Shown here: positions 1 to 6,891 of the stretch, in pieces | Position numbering within the stretch: the first letter of the stretch is position 1 | Layout: each line of letters begins with the position of its first letter | Source of the DNA: UBA970 sp049419605 | GTDB taxonomy: Bacteria; Bacillota_I; Bacilli_A; RFN20; CAG-826 | Assembly (NCBI GenBank): GCA_049419605.1 | Contig: JBMSKF010000012.1 | Coordinates: 1 to 31,790 of the forward strand | Length of the DNA stretch: 31,790 bases | Reading direction: 5' to 3' | Notes under the pieces: model-generated | The model's input: only the letters and a program-made list of their open reading frames with translations | What the model was told of the DNA's origin: nothing | Databases searched by the model: none | Translations under genes and position numbers: made by a program

Positions 1-1
1 G

Positions 2-895
2 ACTTCCAACAATATCGTTCTCTATACTCGTGATACCACTTCGGGAACTCGAGATGGTTTTATGGGAGGCATTGGATTTAGTCCTGCCGCAAAAAATGAT
101 AGCTTACTAACCGATGGATTCGTTATTGCTGATAACACTGCAATCTTAACTGCGATGAGTGGATCAGATAAATATGGCATCGGATATGTTTCTTTATCCT
201 CTGTAAACAATAACGTTAAAGCCTTAGATTTTAACAATGTTGAGGCAAGTGAAGATACCGTCTTGGATAATTCCTATGGTTTAAAAAGACCATTTAACTG
301 GATGTTAAGAGCTGATGGTGACTTTCCATCAGAAACGGTAGAAGATATTGCAAAAGCCTTTGTAGCATTTATGGTCACTATTGAAGGTGAAGATACGATT
401 GCTGGTGCTGGTGCAGTGGCATTAGAAGCAACCCAACGTTGGGATGATATTAAAACTAATTATCCAGTTTGCAATCAAGACAATAGCGGAGTTACGGTTC
501 GTTTTGGTGGATCTGATTCGATTGAAAAAGTTGCAAAAGCTATTACAGCTTCATTCAAACCACGTTGTGGAAACTTTGTCGCCGAACACGAACACACGGG
601 TTCAGGTGATGCATATAAGCGCACCAATGATCCCGCCATTAAAGATACTGCAGTCGGTAAGGATGTTGGATTTGCTTCAAGAAACTTTACGGATGCAGAA
701 AAGAAAGTTGGTGATGTTGCTTTACCATCTGCTCAATATGGTCAATTAGCATGGGATGCGATTGTTGCCATTGTTCACAAGGATAATCCTTTGGTGAATG
801 TAAATGCTGATATTTTAAAGAGAATGTATGAAAAAGCTGCAACAAATCCAATTCGGACTTGGGCAGAAGCTTTAGCAGCAGAAGCCGCCTTATAA
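2..895 (+). CDS. pstS: PstS, phosphate ABC transporter substrate-binding protein (5' partial)
   Basis: Phosphate-binding protein that delivers inorganic phosphate to PstCA at the cell surface. The window begins inside the gene: the frame is open from base 2 through the ATG at 62, and residues before that ATG (LYTRDTTSGTRDGF) are typical PstS sequence, so the ATG at 62 is internal and the signal peptide lies off the left edge. The SGTRDGF stretch is the family's phosphate-contacting Ser-Gly-Thr-Arg motif. The remainder (EALAAEAAL at the C-terminus) is an alpha/beta periplasmic-binding-protein fold. It is followed by pstC, pstA, pstB and phoU in the same direction, which fixes the function. About 298 residues are visible. 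Confidence 0.93.
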   Translation, partial: TSNNIVLYTRDTTSGTRDGFMGGIGFSPAAKNDSLLTDGFVIADNTAILTAMSGSDKYGIGYVSLSSVNNNVKALDFNNVEASEDTVLDNSYGLKRPFNWMLRADGDFPSETVEDIAKAFVAFMVTIEGEDTIAGAGAVALEATQRWDDIKTNYPVCNQDNSGVTVRFGGSDSIEKVAKAITASFKPRCGNFVAEHEHTGSGDAYKRTNDPAIKDTAVGKDVGFASRNFTDAEKKVGDVALPSAQYGQLAWDAIVAIVHKDNPLVNVNADILKRMYEKAATNPIRTWAEALAAEAAL

Positions 896-923
896 TTCTA
901 ACCAAATCATAACAAATTAGACC

Positions 924-951
924 TTATACCGAGGGTACCCCCTCGGTATAA
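924..951 (+). terminator. Perfect 12-bp stem-loop between pstS and pstC
   Basis: TTATACCGAGGG (924-935) pairs without mismatch with CCCTCGGTATAA (940-951) around a 4-nt loop, followed by a T-rich run. It ends 7 bases before the pstC ATG and takes the place where a Shine-Dalgarno site would be. It can act as an attenuating terminator or 3' stabiliser that keeps pstS more abundant than pstC; such pst intercistronic hairpins are common. The right arm also contains TATAAT at 947-952, which could be a -10 box. Confidence 0.7.
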
Positions 952-958
952 TTTATTT

Positions 959-1894
959 ATGAAGAATAAAACCAATCAAACCAAAAAATGGGTTGATCAA
1001 ATTGTTGAAAAAATTCTTTTTTTTATGGCTTTATTATCGGCTTCTTTTATTGTGATGGTTGTCATTGTCATTATCGAAAGAGGCTTATCCCCATTTTTTT
1101 CTGATAATGATGGATTAGGTTCCGTTAATTTATTAAGATTTTTAACCGGTATTGTTTATTTAGATGGTCCAACATTTGCTTCTAACGCTTATGGGATTGG
1201 TTATTTAATTATCAGTACGCTTTATATCGCCTTGCTTAGTTTATTGATTGCCATGCCAATCTCTATTTTCTCAGCCTTATTTATTGCCAAGATTGCTCCC
1301 AAACCATTGGGCAATACGTTAAGAACAGTGACTGAAATTCTTGCTGCGATTCCTTCAATTGTTTATGGTTTGTTTGGTGCAGGGGTCATTTTAGATTTGG
1401 TTTACAATTTATCTTTAATTGTTGGTATTCAATCGTCGGGTGGATTTTCCGTTTTATCGACAGTGATAGTCCTAGCAATCATGATTATTCCCACAATGAC
1501 AGTCATTGCAGAAGTAGCCATTCGCGCTGTACAAAAAGAGTTAATTCACGGTTCATTAGCATTAGGTGCAACACCTACACAAACAAACTTTAAAGTTGTT
1601 TTAGCCTCAGCAAAATCCGGGATCTTTACTGCAGCAATCCTTGGTGTAGGAAGAGCCTTAGGTGAAGCAACTGCTGTGAGTTTAGTGGCTGGATCAAGAC
1701 GCTCAGGAATTTCTTTTGCGTTATTTGAAACTACAGCAACCCTTACTTCTACAATGTTACAAGGAATGAAAGAGACTGTTGGTTTGGATTATACGATCCG
1801 CTTTTCAATCGGATTAGTGTTAATGGCAATGATTTTACTGGTGAATTTTATTTTAAACTTTGTCAAATCCAAAGTGGGTAGAGTTCATGTTTAA
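959..1894 (+). CDS. pstC: PstC, phosphate ABC transporter permease
   Basis: Membrane permease subunit pairing with PstA to move phosphate across the membrane. It has 311 residues with about six hydrophobic helices (first near residues 18-42, next near 80-105). The cytoplasmic coupling (EAA-like) loop is visible as a stretch with GSLALGATPTQTNFKVV followed by GVGRALGEATAV. The ATG at 959 is the only Met before the first helix. No Shine-Dalgarno sequence precedes it because the hairpin at 924-951 fills that space; TATAAT lies exactly six bases upstream of the ATG, so an internal promoter would give a leaderless message. It overlaps pstA by 8 bases, implying translational coupling. Confidence 0.95.
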   Translation: MKNKTNQTKKWVDQIVEKILFFMALLSASFIVMVVIVIIERGLSPFFSDNDGLGSVNLLRFLTGIVYLDGPTFASNAYGIGYLIISTLYIALLSLLIAMPISIFSALFIAKIAPKPLGNTLRTVTEILAAIPSIVYGLFGAGVILDLVYNLSLIVGIQSSGGFSVLSTVIVLAIMIIPTMTVIAEVAIRAVQKELIHGSLALGATPTQTNFKVVLASAKSGIFTAAILGVGRALGEATAVSLVAGSRRSGISFALFETTATLTSTMLQGMKETVGLDYTIRFSIGLVLMAMILLVNFILNFVKSKVGRVHV

Positions 1895-3107
1895 ATTCAC
1901 TCGACGTTACTTATTTGATGTTCTCCTGCAAGGCATTACATTTTTATTTTCTTCGATTTCTTTTTTGACCTTAGGCGCAATTTTAGTCTTCGTTTTTAAT
2001 CAGGGTTGGTCGTTAATAAATATTGATTTAATTCGTTACCCTTATGAGTCTACGACCATTTTAGGTGCCCCTTTAGATGATCAAACCGAATTCTGTTTTT
2101 GTGAACCAAACATAGCTTTAGATGAGGGTGTTTTTTACTCTAACAAATGGGGTGTTGGGTTTGAAGAAGGTGTGGATTTACTTGGACAAGCTACTGTTCA
2201 ACTTGCTTACATTCACCCAGACTCACCCCTTGCTTCTTTAAAAAATAAAGGGATTGAGGGTAATGAATTTGTTTTATTACCAGAATATTTGATTCAAAAA
2301 ATTTCTTATAATGACCGTTCAACGTCGTTAGCACGACGAGGTGTTGAAAGAATGGTGAATGAACTTGAATCTTCTAATTCAATCTTTGAAATCGAAGTGA
2401 TTACCAAAGGTGGTGGTATTGGTGGATCGATTATTACCACGTTGTGGTTAATTGCTTTAACCTTATTGATTGCTATCCCTGTGGGTGTTGGGGCAGCGTT
2501 GTATCTGAATGAGTATGCCCAAAAATCTCAAGTGGCGAATGGTCTTCGTTCATTTATTGAAACCTTAACAGGAGTTCCCTCGATTATTTTTGGGTTACTG
2601 GGAGTGGCTATTTTTATTCCGTTAACTGTTGCCACAACAAACGCGACTGGTGGCAATTTAATTTCTGGTGCATTGACACTCTCTGTCATATTACTGCCGA
2701 TTATTATTCGTACCACGGAAGAAAGTCTTAAAGTAGTTCCAGTTGATTATCGTAATGCTTCATTAGCATTAGGTGCATCACGAACACAAACCACATTTAA
2801 AGTAGTAGTACCGAACGCACTCCCCGGTATTTTAGCCGCAGTGTTACTAGGCATTGGTCGTATTGTTGGAGAATCTGCAGCGCTCATCTTTGCCATTGGA
2901 TCCATTGTTAGAGATGAGATTACCTTAACGGACAAATCCACTTCACTTGCAGTTCATATCTATTCCATGATGACTGATGAGCCTGCTAACATTGAACTGT
3001 CTTCAACCATTGCCATTATCATTCTTGCAATTGTTCTAATCCTTAATTTAATTATTAAGTTCATTTCCAATAAGGTCTTAAAGGGAAAACTCGGAGGAGT
3101 TGTATGA
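1887..3107 (+). CDS. pstA: PstA, phosphate permease with a PDZ-like extracytoplasmic insertion
   Basis: Second permease subunit of the phosphate transporter. The ATG at 1887 (MFKFTRRYLF) is preferred over an upstream ATG at 1860 inside pstC, because the protein then begins just before the first membrane helix (about residues 14-37). At 406 residues it is about 100 longer than usual PstA. The extra part (about residues 52-174) lies between helix 1 and the conserved GGGIGGSIITTLW segment. Residues 88-174 look PDZ-like: a GVGF loop, HPDSPLASL, LIQKIS and a final EIEVITKGG strand. The coupling loop ASLALGASRTQTTFKVVVP and GIGRIVGESAAL are normal. Its stop overlaps the pstB start as ATGA. Confidence 0.93.
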   Translation: MFKFTRRYLFDVLLQGITFLFSSISFLTLGAILVFVFNQGWSLINIDLIRYPYESTTILGAPLDDQTEFCFCEPNIALDEGVFYSNKWGVGFEEGVDLLGQATVQLAYIHPDSPLASLKNKGIEGNEFVLLPEYLIQKISYNDRSTSLARRGVERMVNELESSNSIFEIEVITKGGGIGGSIITTLWLIALTLLIAIPVGVGAALYLNEYAQKSQVANGLRSFIETLTGVPSIIFGLLGVAIFIPLTVATTNATGGNLISGALTLSVILLPIIIRTTEESLKVVPVDYRNASLALGASRTQTTFKVVVPNALPGILAAVLLGIGRIVGESAALIFAIGSIVRDEITLTDKSTSLAVHIYSMMTDEPANIELSSTIAIIILAIVLILNLIIKFISNKVLKGKLGGVV

Positions 3108-3862
3108 TGAAAAAAGTATTTGAGACACAAAATTTGTCATTGTTTTATGGCAAAAACCAAGCGTTAAAAAACATAAATCTTACCATATTTGAGAAAAGTG
3201 TTACGGCCTTAATTGGACCTTCAGGATGTGGTAAATCAACATTCTTGAGAACTTTAAACCGAATGAATGACTTAATTCCAGATGTGAATATTCAGGGCTC
3301 CGTGTTGTTTGACAGTCTTTCCATTTATGATAAAAAAACTGATGTCATTGATATTCGTAAACGAATTGGCATGGTGTTTCAGAAACCCAATCCGTTTCCA
3401 ATGAGTATTTACGATAACGTCGCATATGGTCCTCGATGCCAAAGAAGTTATAGCAAAAAGGAATTGGATGAATTAGTGAAAGATGCTTTGGTAAAAGCTG
3501 CATTATATGAAGAAGTAAAAGATCGCCTTCAGCGTTCTGCATTAGAATTATCCGGAGGACAACAACAACGTTTATGTATCGCTCGTGCGCTTGCGATGAA
3601 TCCGGAAGTTTTATTGATGGATGAGCCGACCTCTGCACTTGATCCAATTGCGACTGCGAAAATTGAAGAATTAATTGTTGAATTGAAGAAAAACTATACA
3701 ATAGTGATAGTAACCCACTCGATGCAACAAGCTGCGCGAATTTCAGATCAAACCGCTTTCTTCTTACTCGGTGATTTGATTGAAGTGGATGAAACAAAAA
3801 CCTTCTTTGCAACACCCAAAGATCCTCGTTCAGAAAGTTATATCACCGGAAGGTTTGGATAG
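3104..3862 (+). CDS. pstB: PstB, phosphate import ATP-binding protein
   Basis: ATPase of the phosphate transporter, on the cytoplasmic face of PstCA. It has 252 residues. Walker A is GPSGCGKST (38-46), with the PstB-typical LRTLNRMNDLIPD following. The Q-loop is VFQKPNPFPMSIYDNV, the signature LSGGQQQR starts at 149, Walker B is LLMDEPTSALD (from 170), and the switch histidine is H205 in THSMQQ. A strong GGAGGAG lies before the ATG, which overlaps the pstA stop (ATGA), so the subunits are translationally coupled. It is followed 8 bases later by phoU. Confidence 0.97.
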   Translation: MMKKVFETQNLSLFYGKNQALKNINLTIFEKSVTALIGPSGCGKSTFLRTLNRMNDLIPDVNIQGSVLFDSLSIYDKKTDVIDIRKRIGMVFQKPNPFPMSIYDNVAYGPRCQRSYSKKELDELVKDALVKAALYEEVKDRLQRSALELSGGQQQRLCIARALAMNPEVLLMDEPTSALDPIATAKIEELIVELKKNYTIVIVTHSMQQAARISDQTAFFLLGDLIEVDETKTFFATPKDPRSESYITGRFG

Positions 3863-3870
3863 GAGTTATT

Positions 3871-4512
3871 ATGACCACATTAATCGAAAATGAAATTCTA
3901 GAAATTGAAAAGAATTTAAAGGAAATGATTCAACTTGTTTTGTCCATGCACCAAGATGCAAAAAAAGCATTAGAAGTTAATGATGCAAAGTTGGCGATTC
4001 AAATTATCAAACGAGATGAGCAAGTAAACAATCTTGATGAACTCATTAATGAATCCGTTTTGTCATTTTTGGCGACGCAAGCGCCAGTAGCCAAAGATTT
4101 AAGATCAGCGATTGCAATGATTCGTGTCGCGAATGATGTCGAACGAATTGGTGACTATGCTAAAACCATTTCTGAGTTCATTATTTTAACGAAGCCTTTG
4201 TATGAACCATTTAAGGTATACATCAATGAAATGTTTGATGATTTCATCAAGATGTTTCAAATGGCTTCGAATTTATTTTTTAAACCAGTACTAGAAGAAA
4301 CTTATTCCATCGCAAATCAAGACCAATTTATTGACGCAAAACTTAAGAAAGCCTTTAATGAAATCCCTAAGGTTGTGAATTCAGAGAACGTGATGAGTTT
4401 GCTTGATACCTTTAATATTATTCGCACGCTTGAACGAGCGGGTGATCACACCAAAAATATTTGTGAGGCTGTTATTTTTAAACTTAAAGGAAAGAAAATC
4501 GATCTAGGTTAA
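3871..4512 (+). CDS. phoU: PhoU, phosphate transport/signalling regulator
   Basis: Cytoplasmic helical protein that links PstSCAB activity to phosphate signalling and limits uptake. It has 213 residues, the usual length, made of two PhoU three-helix repeats. The metal-binding signature occurs twice: RVANDVERIGDYAKTI near residue 91 and IRTLERAGDHTKNICE near residue 187 (E/D-x-x-R-x-G-D pattern). GGAG precedes the ATG at 3871. It closes the pst operon and is followed by an intrinsic terminator at about 4543-4567. No PhoR/PhoB two-component genes are visible in the window. Confidence 0.95.
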   Translation: MTTLIENEILEIEKNLKEMIQLVLSMHQDAKKALEVNDAKLAIQIIKRDEQVNNLDELINESVLSFLATQAPVAKDLRSAIAMIRVANDVERIGDYAKTISEFIILTKPLYEPFKVYINEMFDDFIKMFQMASNLFFKPVLEETYSIANQDQFIDAKLKKAFNEIPKVVNSENVMSLLDTFNIIRTLERAGDHTKNICEAVIFKLKGKKIDLG

Positions 4513-4542
4513 AAAATTAACAATTACCTTTTATCCGATTAC

Positions 4543-4567
4543 AAAGGACCCAAATTGGCCCTTTTTT
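4543..4567 (+). terminator. Intrinsic terminator of the pst operon
   Basis: AAAGG (4543-4547) pairs with CCTTT (4560-4564); after one A-C mismatch, CC (4549-4550) pairs with GG (4557-4558) around a CAAATT loop, and T's continue to 4567. It lies 30 bases after the phoU stop and before the promoter of the kinase gene. Confidence 0.7.
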
Positions 4568-4584
4568 AATAAGACTTTAACTTA

Positions 4585-4615
4585 TTGAATCAGGGAAAGA
4601 CGAAGTGACTATAAT
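4585..4615 (+). promoter_or_regulatory. Predicted sigma-A promoter of the deoxynucleoside kinase gene
   Basis: TTGAAT (4585-4590) and a consensus TATAAT (4610-4615) are separated by 19 bases, slightly wide for sigma-A. The leader then carries AGAGGT before the ATG at 4639, so this transcript has a conventional ribosome-binding site. Confidence 0.5.
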
Positions 4616-4638
4616 ATTAATGAATTAGAGGTAAGCAA

Positions 4639-5262
4639 ATGAGAATAGGTATCTTGGGTCCCATTGGGTCTGGCAAATCAACATTAGCAAAAATGTTATC
4701 GGATTATTATCACTATCCTTTATTAGAAGAACCTGTGGAAAAAAATCCTTATTTACCTTATTTTTATGAAGATAAAGAAACCTTTGCTTTGCTCTCTCAA
4801 AATGCCTTTTATAGCGCCTTATTTTTATTAATGTGGAAAACAAAAGACCTCCCACATGTGATTTGTGATTCTACCCTTTATTCCAACCTTGTTTTTGCAG
4901 AAATGCTGAGACTTGAAGGATTTATGAGTGCAACCGAAGTAGCCTTAACCTACGCGATTGCAGATGCCCACTTAAAGCGACTTCCTGATCTCGATATGCA
5001 GGTTGTATTAGTAAGACCGAAAGATGAATTATTTCGCTATGTGAGAAAACGTGGAAGAACCATTGAAAAAGGGCAGGAAGATTACCTTAATTTTCACTAC
5101 GATCATTATTATGATGTGTTAAATCGAATCTATAAAAATTATAAAGTTGAAAAAGATAAAGTATTATTCCTTGAACTCGACGATATTAATGATCCTAAAG
5201 AGTTTGAAAGAGTTAGATTAAAAATAGAAGAAGCCTACCAAAAGGCGATACAAAAGAAGTAA
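4639..5262 (+). CDS. Deoxynucleoside kinase (dAK/dGK family)
   Basis: Salvage enzyme phosphorylating deoxynucleosides with ATP in the cytoplasm. It has 207 residues. The P-loop is GPIGSGKST (7-15); EEPVEKNPYLPYFYED (from about 30) is the family substrate-pocket motif; the Arg-rich lid is RKRGR (136-140). The usual D/E-R-S motif reads DST (77-79), so the arginine there is replaced. Which base is preferred (dA, dG or dC) cannot be told from the sequence. AGAGGT precedes the ATG. It is convergent with udk with no intergenic base, sharing a palindromic terminator. Window context (nrdEF, udk) points to nucleotide supply. Confidence 0.88.
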   Translation: MRIGILGPIGSGKSTLAKMLSDYYHYPLLEEPVEKNPYLPYFYEDKETFALLSQNAFYSALFLLMWKTKDLPHVICDSTLYSNLVFAEMLRLEGFMSATEVALTYAIADAHLKRLPDLDMQVVLVRPKDELFRYVRKRGRTIEKGQEDYLNFHYDHYYDVLNRIYKNYKVEKDKVLFLELDDINDPKEFERVRLKIEEAYQKAIQKK

Positions 5263-5273
5263 CTACTTCTTTT
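5252..5273. terminator. Bidirectional A/T palindrome spanning both stop codons
   Basis: AAAAGAAGTA (5252-5261) and TACTTCTTTT (5264-5273) are perfect inverted arms around two central bases. The TAA of the plus-strand kinase (5260-5262) and the TAG of udk on the minus strand (5263-5265) sit inside it. T-runs lie 3' on the plus strand, and on the minus strand the plus-strand A-run supplies U's. Low GC content makes it a weak hairpin. Confidence 0.5.
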
Positions 5274-5910
5274 TTTTCTTTTCAGCTTGATGAAATTCAG
5301 AGACTAAAGAGGCAACCTTGGTTAATAAAAGATCGGTAGCTTTTGGATTGAATGCCCCTTCAGGGACAATAATATCGGCATGTATTTTGGAAGGTTCTAC
5401 GAATAGATCATGCATCGGTCTTACAGTTTGAATGTATTGGTTGGTAACACTTTTAAAGTTACGGCCCCGTTCTTCAATATCGCGTTGCACTCGTCTTAAG
5501 ACTCGAATATCGGCAGGAGTGTCAACATAGATTTTAAAATCTAGTAATTGAAGTAATGCTGGAATGGCAAAAGTAAGAATACCTTCCACGATAATGACAG
5601 GTGCGGGTTTGGTTTTAATGGTGGCATTTGCCCGTAGGTGATTTTTGAAATCGTAAGTTGGTTGTTCAATGACAAGCCCTTTTTTTAAGGAGGTTATTTG
5701 CTCAAGCACCAACGGCACATCGAAAGCTTCTGGGTGATCATAGTTGAGGGCTGCTCTTTTTTCAAAATTTAAATCGGTACGATTCCGATAATAATTATCT
5801 AAACGAATAATCACGGCATTGCCTTTTCCTGATTCGGATAGCAAAACATCTGCTAATGTTGTTTTGCCCGATGCAGTTCCACCTGCAATCCCAATAATGA
5901 TTCTTTCCAT
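5263..5910 (-). CDS. udk: Uridine kinase
   Basis: Phosphorylates uridine and cytidine to their monophosphates in pyrimidine salvage. It has 215 residues. The P-loop is GIAGGTASGKTT (7-18), followed by RLDNYYR and LNYDHPEAFD, both typical of uridine kinase/PRK-family proteins, then IIVEGILTF, DIRVLRRVQRDIEERGR and the MHDLFVEPSK segment. The C-terminus is a lysine run. The start at 5910 is directly preceded by a sigma-A-like promoter (TTGAAA, 17 bp, TATGAT, then 8 bases to ATG) and no Shine-Dalgarno site, so the message is probably leaderless or nearly so. It is convergent with the deoxynucleoside kinase gene. Confidence 0.95.
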   Translation of the reverse strand: MERIIIGIAGGTASGKTTLADVLLSESGKGNAVIIRLDNYYRNRTDLNFEKRAALNYDHPEAFDVPLVLEQITSLKKGLVIEQPTYDFKNHLRANATIKTKPAPVIIVEGILTFAIPALLQLLDFKIYVDTPADIRVLRRVQRDIEERGRNFKSVTNQYIQTVRPMHDLFVEPSKIHADIIVPEGAFNPKATDLLLTKVASLVSEFHQAEKKKKK

Positions 5911-5947
5911 TGTTGATAATCATAAATAAAAAAGGTCACCCTTTCAA
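5911..5947 (-). promoter_or_regulatory. Predicted promoter of udk, close enough for leaderless transcription
   Basis: On the minus strand TTGAAA (5947-5942), a 17-bp spacer and TATGAT (5924-5919) are followed by 8 bases and the udk ATG. The expected start of transcription is 0-2 bases from the ATG. The -35 lies in the loop of the terminator at 5928-5960. Confidence 0.7.
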
Positions 5948-5960
5948 TGAAAAGATGACC
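5928..5960 (-). terminator. Intrinsic terminator of the lipoprotein / 44-aa gene unit
   Basis: Read on the minus strand, GGTCATC (5960-5954) and GGTGACC (5940-5934) form a seven-position stem with one G-T pair around a 13-nt loop, followed by TTTTTT (5933-5928). It lies 25 bases after the stop of the 44-aa gene and overlaps the udk promoter. Confidence 0.7.
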
Positions 5961-5985
5961 AAAAATTGTTAAGAAATATAATCCA

Positions 5986-6120
5986 TTATCCGCCACGACC
6001 ACCAGGGCGTCGATTCATGGGTTTGGGTACGGTGACAGGTGGACGATTGACTTGCTTTGGTTGATTGGGAACGAAAGGACTTTTGTTACCTTTCATGGGA
6101 GGGATAAATGGTTTTGGCAT
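5986..6120 (-). CDS. Small 44-aa proline/arginine/glycine-rich basic protein
   Basis: A short coding region whose translation begins MPKPFIPPMKGNK and ends PMNRRPGGRGG. It is rich in Pro, Lys, Arg and Gly, with no predicted membrane segment and an RGG-like tail. GAGGT lies 8 bases before the ATG, the gene is 17 bases downstream of a lipoprotein gene on the same strand, and a proper intrinsic terminator follows its stop, so expression is well supported. No known family is recognised. The composition suggests a disordered, nucleic-acid- or surface-binding peptide, which is inference only. Confidence 0.62.
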   Translation of the reverse strand: MPKPFIPPMKGNKSPFVPNQPKQVNRPPVTVPKPMNRRPGGRGG

Positions 6121-6137
6121 AATTAATTACCTCAAAT

Positions 6138-6782
6138 TTATTCTACATTAATTTGCGATAAATAGTGAGAGGTGATTGCTTCAAGCGCATCGGCAATGGG
6201 GTTAATCGTTTGCGAAGCCGTTCCAGCAGTTACCGTTTCATTAGCAGTAATCATAATTTCCCATGCATTCGCATAAACAGCCGTTTTACCCTTTAATGAA
6301 TTCTTTAAAGCGTTGATAATGATATCTCCAAAGTTACCGTGTTCATTATCAGAAACTCCATGAAAACCTAAATAGGTTGAATTGGCCAAACCAACTCTAA
6401 ATCGATTAGAGTTTCTTCCGCCGTTTCCATCTACTAAGGCTTCATAGACAAAACCATAAAACGTGCCATCTAATTGGAATACTTTTTGCACTTCGATAAC
6501 TTTAGTCGACGTTAAATCATTGGTTAAAGACTCAGTAACACCATAATATTGGGTTAAATTAACACCACTTCCACCCATTGCAATCGCCCATTTTGAATTT
6601 AAGGTAACAATAGAACTTGTAGTTTCGGTTGAATCAGGGATCGAAGTCGTAGAAGTGTCTTCTGTTGAGTTTGTGGAACTTGCAGTCAATGAAGTTGAAG
6701 AAGACGGTAAAGACTCAGAAGGTGCGGGAACACATCCGGCAACGACAAGACCTAAAGCGATTAGGTAAATCTTAGATGGCAT
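6138..6782 (-). CDS. Lipoprotein with Ser/Thr-rich linker and possible FMN-binding-like domain
   Basis: Surface lipoprotein of 214 residues. The N-terminus MPSKIYLIALGLVVAGC is a short signal peptide ending in a lipobox (VAGC, Cys17), so it is probably lipidated. Residues about 18-60 are a Ser/Thr-rich low-complexity linker. The rest (from about 63) forms a compact domain; its end, TVTAGTASQTINPIADAL, vaguely resembles the S-G-A-T-x-T-S signature of RnfG/NqrC-type FMN-binding domains but with altered order, so that assignment is weak. AAGGAG precedes the ATG. It heads a two-gene unit with the 44-aa gene and is divergent from the thioesterase operon. Confidence 0.8.
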   Translation of the reverse strand: MPSKIYLIALGLVVAGCVPAPSESLPSSSTSLTASSTNSTEDTSTTSIPDSTETTSSIVTLNSKWAIAMGGSGVNLTQYYGVTESLTNDLTSTKVIEVQKVFQLDGTFYGFVYEALVDGNGGRNSNRFRVGLANSTYLGFHGVSDNEHGNFGDIIINALKNSLKGKTAVYANAWEIMITANETVTAGTASQTINPIADALEAITSHYLSQINVE

Positions 6783-6879
6783 TGTGTTATTCTCCTTTTT
6801 ATACCAATATCTAATTGTATAAAGATAGAAATATCAGTAGGTTGCGTTTATTATAGAGATTGAGGAAAAATTACGCATC

Positions 6880-6885
6880 TAAAAT
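6880..6885 (+). promoter_or_regulatory. -10 box (TAAAAT) six bases before the thioesterase ATG
   Basis: TAAAAT at 6880-6885 is followed by exactly six bases and then the ATG at 6892, placing the predicted transcription start at the A of ATG. No Shine-Dalgarno site is present. No convincing -35 at 17 bp was found (a TTGAGG at 6860 is only 14 bp away). Confidence 0.55.
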
Positions 6886-6891
6886 GCTTTT

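Noticed and set aside
62..64. ATG at 62 as the start of PstS
   Set aside because: The frame is open upstream and the residues before it include the phosphate-contacting SGTR motif, so the gene is cut by the window edge.
444..749. Reading frame inside pstS in another frame
   Set aside because: It is a shadow of the real gene, with low-complexity translation and no start signals.
1860..1886. Upstream ATG for pstA
   Set aside because: It adds nine hydrophilic residues, lies within pstC, and has no ribosome-binding site better than that of the ATG at 1887.
3345..3815. 156-codon reading frame on the minus strand inside pstB
   Set aside because: It lies antisense to a well-conserved ATPase with clear motifs; no ribosome-binding site and no family match.
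6860..6865. TTGAGG as -35 for the thioesterase promoter
   Set aside because: Only 14 bases separate it from TAAAAT, too short for a normal sigma-A spacer.
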